Shown: positions 1-5,112 of the stretch, one piece after another | Layout: each line of letters starts with the position of its first letter | How positions within the stretch are numbered: position 1 is the stretch's first letter | NCBI GenBank assembly: GCA_022561095.1 | Contig: JADFRV010000121.1 | Coordinates: 1-6,847, forward strand | Direction: 5' to 3' | DNA length: 6,847 bases | Source of the DNA: Chloroflexota bacterium | GTDB taxonomy: Bacteria; Chloroflexota; Dehalococcoidia; SM23-28-2; RBG-16-64-32 | Translations under genes and position numbers: made by a program | The notes under the pieces: generated by a model | Database searches by the model: none | What the model was told of the DNA's origin: nothing | What the model saw: the letters and a program-made list of their open reading frames with translations, nothing else

Positions 1-17
1 CCCGCTCCCAGATACGG

Positions 18-96
18 ATCCCCCCACTTTCGACATCTCCCGCGAAAAAACAACCACACAGCCTACCTGAGACCCCCAAAACGACCATACCCCGGC
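18..96 (+). repeat. Direct repeat, copy A
   Basis: This imperfect repeat of about 78 bp recurs in the same orientation at 649-725. It has three well-conserved blocks: the left end (AT, a C-run, then ACTTTCGACA), a central stretch of 22 identical bases at 62-83 matching 692-713, and the right end ATACCCCGGC. The middle (36-60) differs by several substitutions and a 1-nt indel. There is no convincing reading frame and no internal dyad conserved in both copies, so it does not look like a CRISPR or integron attC unit. It lies upstream of the small zinc-finger-like gene, as copy B lies upstream of comEA. It could be a dispersed non-coding repeat, a remnant of an insertion-sequence end, or the scar of a segmental duplication. 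Confidence 0.85.
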
Positions 97-117
97 GCTC
101 AACTGCCGCCATCGTAT

Positions 118-129
118 TGATAATATGTT
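118..129 (+). promoter_or_regulatory. Possible promoter (-10 region) of the small zinc-finger-like gene
   Basis: The AT-rich stretch TGATAATATGTT stands out from its surroundings. It can be read as an extended -10 (TG-A-TAATAT) or as GATAAT, five of six matches to TATAAT. No good -35 is seen 16-18 nt upstream. A short dyad, ATGGA-N4-TCCAT (133-146), lies just downstream and could be an operator or chance. The leader to the ATG at 191 would be about 60 nt. Confidence 0.35.
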
Positions 130-190
130 AAGATGGATATCTCCATTAGAGCGGCAGTCCGAGGCGCAGGAGGAAGGAGGCGGTGGTGAA

Positions 191-385
191 ATGCTCAGGA
201 GTTCAGCGCCAAAGAGTAGTGGCCGCGGACGAAGGCGCTGCGCACACCACTGGGTGATAGAGATGCCTCACGGAGTCACCAGTAAGGGCCAGTGCAAGCG
301 GTGTGGGCGCATGAGAAGGTTCCGGTCTGCTGAGCCGCTGAAGACACTAGGCAACTATCTGAGAAGGTCGAAGAGTAGTAGCTGA
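191..385 (+). CDS. Small putative zinc-binding protein (CxHHW...CxxC)
   Basis: This is a basic 64-aa protein of unknown function. I chose ATG 191 because a strong Shine-Dalgarno tract, AGGAAGGAGG (171-180), lies 10 nt upstream; an in-frame ATG at 125 would read through that tract. A Ser/Arg/Lys-rich N-terminus (about residues 1-16) precedes a core with Cys17, His19, His20 and Trp21, then Cys35-x-x-Cys38-Gly. These could bind one zinc as a minimal ribbon or knuckle. The tail (43-64) is again Arg/Lys/Ser-rich. The pattern HHWVIE...G...C-x-x-CG resembles small orphan proteins that I recall from Chloroflexota genomes, but I cannot assign a role. A nucleic-acid-binding role is possible given the charge and is only inferred. 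The gene is less GC-rich than comEA-comEC and converges on the coiled-coil gene at 390-593; the stop codons are 4 nt apart. Confidence 0.75.
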   Translation: MLRSSAPKSSGRGRRRCAHHWVIEMPHGVTSKGQCKRCGRMRRFRSAEPLKTLGNYLRRSKSSS

Positions 386-393
386 CCTACTAC
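375..393. terminator. Hairpin between convergent small genes
   Basis: GTAGTAG (375-381) and CTACTAC (387-393) form a perfect 7-bp inverted repeat around a 5-nt loop. The stop codons of both convergent genes (TGA 383-385 on plus, TAG 392-390 on minus) lie inside it. There is no T-run on either side, so it is at best a weak bidirectional terminator or an mRNA 3'-end stabiliser. Confidence 0.35.
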
Positions 394-593
394 CGCCCCT
401 CGTTTCGCTGAGCCACCCTCAGCGCGGACATCAGCTTATCCGCGTCCTTGACTGGCTTACTTAGCGACATGACCCGCATTTTGATGGAGTCGAGGTCAGC
501 GAGAATGAGGTCGAGTTTCTGGCTTGTTGTCTCTCGCTTTACCTGCGCTTTGGGCTCCTTCTTCGGCTGGGCTGCTGTCTTCTTCTTCGCCAT
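390..593 (-). CDS. Small basic/coiled-coil protein, unknown function
   Basis: The product has 67 aa. Residues 1-20 are Lys-rich (MAKKKTAAQPKKEPK...), suggesting a disordered, possibly nucleic-acid-contacting tail. Residues 24-62 are predicted helical with heptad-like hydrophobics (Leu27, Ile30/Leu31, Leu34, Ile37, Val41, Leu44), so a short coiled coil or oligomerisation helix is likely. The ATG at 593 is strongly supported by GGAGGGAGGT on the minus strand (609-600), 6 nt upstream. There are no cysteines, signal peptide or membrane segment. I do not recognise a named family. The gene shares a repeat-bounded segment with the convergent zinc-finger-like gene, which argues for a common accessory origin rather than an operon. 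An antisense ORF over the same bases on the plus strand lacks a ribosome-binding site. Confidence 0.65.
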   Translation of the reverse strand: MAKKKTAAQPKKEPKAQVKRETTSQKLDLILADLDSIKMRVMSLSKPVKDADKLMSALRVAQRNEGR

Positions 594-620
594 CGTCGCA
601 CCTCCCTCCGGTGTCCCGAC

Positions 621-644
621 AGTTTACCATAATCTCAGGATTAT
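621..644 (-). promoter_or_regulatory. Possible promoter and operator of the coiled-coil gene
   Basis: On the minus strand, TGG-TAAACT (629-621) reads as an extended -10, which would give a ~20-nt leader containing the Shine-Dalgarno site. Immediately upstream is a perfect dyad, ATAATC-TCAG-GATTAT (629-644), overlapping the TG motif and the spacer, placed where a repressor could bind. The -35 is poor. Confidence 0.3.
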
Positions 645-648
645 TAGC

Positions 649-725
649 ATCCCCCGACTTTCGACACTTCCGGATAGAAACGACCATACATCCTACCTGA
701 GACCCCCAAAACGCGATACCCCGGC
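649..725 (+). repeat. Direct repeat, copy B
   Basis: This is the second copy of the repeat at 18-96, in the same orientation and about 631 bp downstream. It shares the left block (AT, C-run, then ACTTTCGACA), the identical 22-base central block (692-713) and ATACCCCGGC at the right end (716-725). It ends exactly where the comEA -35 (TTGACG, 726) begins; that TTGAC is absent after copy A. The two copies bracket the two small convergent genes, and base composition becomes markedly more GC-rich after copy B. Confidence 0.85.
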
Positions 726-755
726 TTGACGCCCTTCCCCCTCCGGCGCTAACAT
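726..755 (+). promoter_or_regulatory. Probable comEA-comEC promoter
   Basis: TTGACG (726-731) and TAACAT (750-755), 18 nt apart, give a reasonable sigma-70-type promoter with an expected start near 762 and a ~33-nt leader. A dyad, GGCGC-N8-GCGCC (745-762), is centred on the -10, an operator-like placement. A second perfect 9-bp dyad, CCTCCGGCG (740-748) / CGCCGGAGG (781-789), includes the comEA Shine-Dalgarno site; it could only form in RNA if transcription starts upstream of 740. Confidence 0.5.
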
Positions 756-794
756 TCGCGCCAGCCCGCCCCGCAGTTCCCGCCGGAGGCCCCC

Positions 795-1370
795 TTGTCC
801 GACCTCCTCGACCGCTACCGCTGGATCGTCGTCGCCCTCTTCGCTCTCCCCCTCCTACTCGGCATCGCCTTCCTCCTTAGCGAACGCCTCAGCGGCCCCC
901 AGCCGCTTGAGCTCGACCTCGCCGACGTACCGGCCGAGGAGATCCGCGTCTACGTCGCCGGCGCCGTCCAGCGCCCCGGCGTCTACCCCCTGGCTGACGG
1001 CGACCGCTGGATCGACGCCCTCGAGGCCGCCGGCGGCCCCACTTCGGACGCCAACCTCGCCGCCGTCGACCTCGCCCGCCGCGCCCGCGACGAGGACACG
1101 ATCCTGGTGCCCTACCTCGGCCAGACCGGAGTCGTCTCCGCCTCGCAGGCGTCGCTGGTCGACATCAACACCGCTTCCGCCGAACAGCTGGCGACGCTCC
1201 CCGGAATCGGCGAGGTGCGCGCCGGGCGCATCATCGACTCGCGTGAGCGGGACGGCCCCTTCGCCAGCGCTGACGAGCTGCTGGAGCGCGACCTGATCCC
1301 GCTCTCCGTCTTCGAGGAGATCGCCGACCTGGTGACGGTGGGTCCGCCTTCCGGACAGGCGGGCCAGTGA
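795..1370 (+). CDS. comEA: Competence protein ComEA (DNA receptor)
   Basis: ComEA is a membrane-anchored receptor that binds double-stranded DNA outside the cytoplasmic membrane and hands it to the ComEC channel during natural transformation. The 191-aa product has a short cytoplasmic N-terminus and one transmembrane helix (about 10-28). An SLBB-type domain follows (about 49-107, beginning IRVYVAGAVQRPGVYPL), then a helix-hairpin-helix DNA-binding domain (about 121-182) with LVDINTASAEQLATLPGIG. Length and domain order match Gram-positive-type ComEA. The start is TTG 795, placed by GGAGG (785-789) with a 5-nt spacer; no better ATG exists before the membrane helix. Its TGA overlaps the GTG start of comEC, so the two are an operon with probable translational coupling. 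Family assignment is secure; whether this organism is transformable is not shown. Confidence 0.95.
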   Translation: MSDLLDRYRWIVVALFALPLLLGIAFLLSERLSGPQPLELDLADVPAEEIRVYVAGAVQRPGVYPLADGDRWIDALEAAGGPTSDANLAAVDLARRARDEDTILVPYLGQTGVVSASQASLVDINTASAEQLATLPGIGEVRAGRIIDSRERDGPFASADELLERDLIPLSVFEEIADLVTVGPPSGQAGQ

Positions 1371-3736
1371 TCCTCGGCGTCCTCGCCTTCGCCTGGCTCC
1401 TGGGCGTCGCGGCCGCCGCCTTCACCGGCGCCGATCCCTGGGCGGCGTTGGCCGCGGCCGCCGGCCTCGGCGCGATCTCCTTCGCCCTGCGGCCCAAAGC
1501 ATCGACCCTGGCTCTCATCGCTCTCGGCGCGGCGCTCATCTTCGCCGCTTCCTGGCGCTACGAATCGACCGCGCCGCCCGACGCGCCCTCCGGCATCGCC
1601 CAGCGGAACGATGGCGATCCCGTCCGCTTCCGCGCCCTCGTCGTCAGTGAGCCGGACGACCGCGGCGGCACCGTTCGCTACCGTCTCGCCGTCCGCGAGG
1701 TGTATGGGGGCGGCCGCTGGCGACCCGAGAGCGGAGGCATCCTGATGCGGACGGCGCCGTTCCCCCGCTACGCGTACGGTGACCTCCTCGATCTGGAAGG
1801 TGAGCTGGAGACGCCCCCAACCTTCGACGACTTCGACTACCGCGAGTATCTGTTGCAGCGTGGAATAGGCTCTCTCATCGCCTATCCGAGCGCGCAGGTG
1901 ATCGCCCACGATCAGGGGAGCGCCTTTCGCGCCGCCTTGATCGATACCCGCGCCCGCCTCTCCGATGCCCTTGCCGACGCCCTGCCGGAGCCCGAGGCGT
2001 CCCTCGCCACGGGCGTGCTGCTGGGCAAGCGTGCCCGCCTCCCAACCGACCTGACCGAGGACATGAACGCCACCGGCACATCGCACCTGGTGGCGGTCTC
2101 CGGGCAGAACGTCACGCTTATTGCGGGGCTGCTGATCGCGGCACTCGCCTGGGCTGTGGGGCGGCGGCCCGCAGCCTGGCTGGCCCTGGCTGCCGTCATC
2201 GGCTACTCGTTCCTCGTCGGCGGCGAGCCCTCAGTCGTTCGAGCGGCGATTATGGGCGGCCTGTACGTTGTGGCCACTGCCCTCGGGCGGCAGAGCTCCG
2301 CTCCCATAGCGCTGGCGCTCGCCGGGGGGGTGATGACCGCGATCGACCCCCAGATCGTCCACGACGTATCGTTCCAGTTGAGCTTCGCCGCCACGCTAGG
2401 GCTGATGTCGCTCGCCCCGCTGCTGGCGGCGCGGGCGCGCGCGTTCACTCAGCGCTGGCCCTCTGCCGATGAGTTCTTCCTGACTAGACCGACTATCGAA
2501 ATGGCTGCGATCACGCTTGCGGCCATCGCCTTTACCCTGCCCATCACCGCTGTGAACTTCCAGCGCATCTCGTTGGTGGCGCCCTTAGCGAACCTGCTGG
2601 CCGTCCCCGCCTTCCTGGCGGTCGCCGTGACTGCAGCTGTCACCGCCTCCATCGGGGCCGTCCTGCCCGCCGCCTCTGGAACCCTTGGCTGGCTGGCCTG
2701 GCCGCCGGCCGCCTACATGGTCGCAGTCGTTCGGTTGGCGGCGGACGTGCCGCTGGCGTCGACGGAGGTACGCGGCCTGGGCACGGAGCACGCGATCGTC
2801 TACTATGGCGCACTCGCCGTCGTCGTCTGGTTCCTGATGCGTCGCCGGTCTGAGCCGGTCGTAACGGCTGTGCCCCAACGACCGTCCCCAACCCAAACGC
2901 TGATCCCCGTCCCGGGCATGCTCTTGCTCCTGGCGCTGGCGTCGGCGCTGCTGTGGCTCAGCATCACGATGCCGGTATCCGGCCGCCTTACGGTGACGTT
3001 TCTGGACGTAGGCCAGGGCGACGCTATCCTTATCGAGGGGCCGGACGGCCACCGCATCCTGGTGGACGGCGGGCCCAGTGAGGACGCGATCACCTCCGCC
3101 CTGGGCCGGCGTCTCCCCTTCTACGACCGCCGCATCGACCTCGTGGTCCTGACGCACCCCCAGGCCGATCACCTTGGCGGGCTGCCCGCTGTCCTCAACC
3201 GCTACGACGTCGGCGCTGCGCTGGTCAGCCCCGTCCAGGCTGACTCTGCCGTCTACCGGGCCTGGCGGGACTCCCTACGCGCGCGCTCCACGCCATACCA
3301 TGAGGCCGTGGCCGGCCAGACCATAGACCTGGGAAACGGGGCCCGCCTGTACGTGCTCTCCGCTCCGCCGCCGCAGAGCGATCCTAACGAAGGCTCCATC
3401 GTCATCAAGCTCACCATGGGCCGCGCCTCATTCCTCCTAACCGGCGACATCGAATCGACCCGCGAGGCCGTTCTCGTCCGCTCCGGCGCTGACCTGCAAG
3501 CCGCCGTCTACAAAGTGCCCCACCACGGCTCCGATACCTCCAGCTCCAGCGCCTTCCTGGCCGCGGTTGACCCGCTGCTAGACGTGATCTCCGTGGGGCG
3601 CGACAACCGCTACGGCCACCCCGCGCCCGATGTGCTCGAGCGTTTGGACGGCGACGCTATCTTCCGCACCGACCTCCACGGCGACGTCGCAATCAGCACG
3701 GACGGACGGCGGCTATGGATCGAGACCACCCGCTGA
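1367..3736 (+). CDS. comEC: ComEC/Rec2 DNA-internalisation channel
   Basis: ComEC is the inner-membrane channel that carries single-stranded DNA into the cell; its C-terminal hydrolase-like domain is thought to degrade the other strand. The 789-aa product has the full three-part layout. The N-terminal ComEC_N/DUF4131-like region (about 1-180) has two or three membrane helices and a beta-rich soluble part. The Competence domain (about 205-490) has many helices and the signature HLVAVSGQNV (240-249). After another membrane helix (about 517-534) comes a metallo-beta-lactamase domain (541-789) with FLDVGQGDA (545-553), DGG (567-569), THPQADHLGG (596-605), LTGDIE (691-696) and KVPHHGS (716-722). 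In the HxHxDH-type motif the third position is Gln599. The GTG start overlaps the comEA stop by 4 nt, with only a weak Shine-Dalgarno site, consistent with coupling. It appears full length and intact. Confidence 0.96.
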   Translation: MILGVLAFAWLLGVAAAAFTGADPWAALAAAAGLGAISFALRPKASTLALIALGAALIFAASWRYESTAPPDAPSGIAQRNDGDPVRFRALVVSEPDDRGGTVRYRLAVREVYGGGRWRPESGGILMRTAPFPRYAYGDLLDLEGELETPPTFDDFDYREYLLQRGIGSLIAYPSAQVIAHDQGSAFRAALIDTRARLSDALADALPEPEASLATGVLLGKRARLPTDLTEDMNATGTSHLVAVSGQNVTLIAGLLIAALAWAVGRRPAAWLALAAVIGYSFLVGGEPSVVRAAIMGGLYVVATALGRQSSAPIALALAGGVMTAIDPQIVHDVSFQLSFAATLGLMSLAPLLAARARAFTQRWPSADEFFLTRPTIEMAAITLAAIAFTLPITAVNFQRISLVAPLANLLAVPAFLAVAVTAAVTASIGAVLPAASGTLGWLAWPPAAYMVAVVRLAADVPLASTEVRGLGTEHAIVYYGALAVVVWFLMRRRSEPVVTAVPQRPSPTQTLIPVPGMLLLLALASALLWLSITMPVSGRLTVTFLDVGQGDAILIEGPDGHRILVDGGPSEDAITSALGRRLPFYDRRIDLVVLTHPQADHLGGLPAVLNRYDVGAALVSPVQADSAVYRAWRDSLRARSTPYHEAVAGQTIDLGNGARLYVLSAPPPQSDPNEGSIVIKLTMGRASFLLTGDIESTREAVLVRSGADLQAAVYKVPHHGSDTSSSSAFLAAVDPLLDVISVGRDNRYGHPAPDVLERLDGDAIFRTDLHGDVAISTDGRRLWIETTR

Positions 3737-3749
3737 CGCGATAACCTTT

Positions 3750-3782
3750 GCCCTCTGTCGGAGGTTCTTATGTACGGAGGGC
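3750..3782 (+). promoter_or_regulatory. Possible Shine-Dalgarno-sequestering hairpin upstream of the lipoprotein gene
   Basis: GCCCTCTG (3750-3757) can pair with CGGAGGGC (3775-3782), one T-G wobble included, forming an 8-bp stem that buries the lipoprotein Shine-Dalgarno GGAGG (3776-3780). The 17-nt loop exposes a second GGAGG (3760-3764) and the first base of an ATG (3770) opening a 28-codon out-of-frame ORF (3770-3856). The arrangement could couple the two translations, or may be chance in GC-rich DNA. Confidence 0.3.
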
Positions 3783-3785
3783 ACA

Positions 3786-4313
3786 TTGAAGGTTGTACTG
3801 CTTCTCGCGCTTACGGGTGCTTCTATCCTCCTGATCGTCGCCTGCGACAACGGTGACGGCGGCGACGGCGGCGACGGCGGTACGGGGACGTCCGAGACCG
3901 TTGAGCCCGCGCCCGGCGAAACACCAACGCCCGCCCAAACGCCATCTCCCGGCGAGACGCCAGCGCCGCCCAACGTCTGCGGGCCCAACCCGGATCCCGC
4001 CACTCCCGAGTTCCAGGTCATCGATGAGCCCAGCGCCGGCGACACCGTGACCAGCCCCGTCACAATCAGCGGCCAGGTCCTCGCCTTCGAGGCCACCTAC
4101 CAGATCGGTATCTTCAACGCCGCCGGTGACCCCATCGTGGAGACGTTCGGCACCGCCGGGCCTGGGGAGGCCGGGGAACTGGCTCCGTTCTCCATCGACG
4201 TGGCGTTCGATGTGGACGAGCCCAAGCCCGCCTGCATCTGGGTCTACGAGGCGAGCGCGAGGGACGGCAGCCCCATCCACGTGGGCCAGATACCGGTCAC
4301 GCTCACTCCCTAG
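3786..4313 (+). CDS. Secreted lipoprotein with Gmad2-type domain
   Basis: This is a 175-aa predicted lipoprotein anchored outside the cytoplasmic membrane. TTG 3786 is chosen because GGAGG (3776-3780) lies 5 nt upstream and the protein then begins with a compact signal peptide (Lys2, hydrophobic 3-19) ending in the lipobox I-V-A-Cys20. Next are an Asp/Gly run (21-32), encoded by three tandem ~9-bp GGCGACGGC units (3852-3878), and a Pro/Thr/Glu-rich linker (about 39-63) with a repeated PGETP motif. The C-terminal domain (about 76-175) has features of Gmad2, an immunoglobulin-like fold first noted in spore-germination proteins: DEPSAGDTVTSPVTISG near its start and YEASARDGSPI near its end. Cys65 and Cys150 could form a disulfide. 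It lies 49 nt after comEC, possibly in the same transcript. Ligand or partner is unknown; it may be a cell-surface binding protein. Confidence 0.85.
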   Translation: MKVVLLLALTGASILLIVACDNGDGGDGGDGGTGTSETVEPAPGETPTPAQTPSPGETPAPPNVCGPNPDPATPEFQVIDEPSAGDTVTSPVTISGQVLAFEATYQIGIFNAAGDPIVETFGTAGPGEAGELAPFSIDVAFDVDEPKPACIWVYEASARDGSPIHVGQIPVTLTP

Positions 4314-4340
4314 CTCCTCTGGCTCTGGTCACGCTCCGGA

Positions 4341-4349
4341 TGCTATACT
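4341..4349 (+). promoter_or_regulatory. Extended -10 promoter of rph
   Basis: TGC-TATACT is a near-ideal extended -10 element. Transcription would begin around 4355-4357, only 3-5 nt before the ATG at 4360. No Shine-Dalgarno sequence exists in that gap or just upstream (CGCCCACGCC), so the mRNA is predicted to be practically leaderless. A weak TGGCTC at 4320-4325 might act as a -35. Confidence 0.6.
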
Positions 4350-4359
4350 CGCCCACGCC

Positions 4360-5112
4360 ATGATTCGCTCCGACGGTCGCAACCCCGAAGAGCTCCGCCC
4401 CGTGACGATAGAGCCGGGATACCTGCTCTACGCGGAGGGCTCGGCGCTCATCAAGACCGGCAACACCACCGTCCTCTGCGCGGTGACCGTGGAGGACGGC
4501 GTCCCCCAGTTCGCGCGGGGGACCGGCTCCGGCTGGATCACCGCCGAGTACAGCATGTTGCCCCGCTCTACCCAGACCCGTACCCGACGCGAGAGAACCC
4601 GCACCGGCGGCCGCACCTCCGAGATACAGCGGCTGATCGGCCGCTCTCTGCGCTCCATCTGCCAGCTCCACCTGCTCGGGGAGCGTACCTTCATCGTGGA
4701 CTGCGACACTATCCAGGCGGACGGCGGCACCCGCACGGCGGCGATCACCGGCGCCTATGTCGCCCTCGCGCAGGCGATGCACAAGCTAACCGAGGACGCC
4801 TCTCTCCCCGCCTTCCCGATGCGCTGCGCCGTGGCGGCCACCAGCGCCGGCGTTATCGAAGATATACCCTTGCTTGACCTGAACTACGAGGAGGACGCCG
4901 GCGCTGAGGTCGACTTCAACGTAGTGATGACCGAAGAGGGCGAGCTGGTGGAGGTCCAGGGCACCGGCGAGAGCCACCCCTTCACCCGTCAGGCGATGGA
5001 CGAGCTGCTCAGCCTGGCGGAAGGCGGCATCCGCTCCCTGTTTGAGGTCCAGAAGGCGGCCCTGGCACAGGCCGGCATCGTTCTCCCTGCTACTGCGGAG
5101 CGGTCCCCCTAG
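4360..5112 (+). CDS. rph: Ribonuclease PH
   Basis: RNase PH is a phosphate-dependent 3'-to-5' exoribonuclease that trims tRNA 3' ends and releases nucleoside diphosphates; it usually works as a ring-shaped hexamer in the cytoplasm. The 250-aa product is the usual length and colinear with the family. It opens with RSDGRNPEELRPV, has GWITAEYSMLPRST (58-71), the phosphate-site motif GGRTSEIQRLIGRSLR (83-98, with Arg85), DCDTIQADGGTRTAAITG (114-131) and LLDLNYEEDAGAEVDFNVVM (171-190), where Asp179 and Asp185 match the metal-binding acidic pair. ATG 4360 is chosen because homologues begin at the same point relative to the DGR motif; the longer in-frame ORF overlaps the lipoprotein gene and is not a real N-terminus. 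The stop overlaps the stop of the convergent HIT gene. Promoter and start predict a leaderless mRNA. Confidence 0.97.
   Translation: MIRSDGRNPEELRPVTIEPGYLLYAEGSALIKTGNTTVLCAVTVEDGVPQFARGTGSGWITAEYSMLPRSTQTRTRRERTRTGGRTSEIQRLIGRSLRSICQLHLLGERTFIVDCDTIQADGGTRTAAITGAYVALAQAMHKLTEDASLPAFPMRCAVAATSAGVIEDIPLLDLNYEEDAGAEVDFNVVMTEEGELVEVQGTGESHPFTRQAMDELLSLAEGGIRSLFEVQKAALAQAGIVLPATAERSP

Noticed and set aside
125..190. N-terminal extension of the zinc-finger-like gene from ATG 125
   Set aside because: The extension reads through the strong Shine-Dalgarno tract at 171-180 and has a Glu/Gly-rich sequence with no ribosome-binding site of its own.
191..593. Toxin-antitoxin pair
   Set aside because: The genes are convergent rather than co-transcribed, and neither protein shows a toxin or antitoxin domain that I recognise.
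18..725. CRISPR array or integron attC sites
   Set aside because: There are only two copies, ~631 bp apart, the copies are imperfect, and the one internal dyad in copy A (TTTCG/CGAAA) is not kept in copy B.
448..729. Plus-strand 93-aa ORF
   Set aside because: It is antisense to the better-supported coiled-coil gene, runs through repeat copy B and lacks a ribosome-binding site.
1112..2086. Long minus-strand ORF opposite comEA/comEC
   Set aside because: It is a shadow frame in GC-rich coding DNA; its Gly/Arg/Glu-rich product has no recognisable domain and it crosses two secure genes.
3630..3785. Upstream part of the open frame before the lipoprotein start
   Set aside because: It overlaps the comEC 3' end in another frame; TTG 3786 with a GGAGG site and a perfect lipoprotein signal is clearly the real start.
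3768..4280. Minus-strand 170-aa ORF opposite the lipoprotein gene
   Set aside because: It is a Gly/Arg-rich shadow frame with no signal, domain or ribosome-binding site.
4126..4359. Upstream extension of the rph frame
   Set aside because: It overlaps the lipoprotein gene out of frame, and RNase PH homologues begin at the ATG at 4360.
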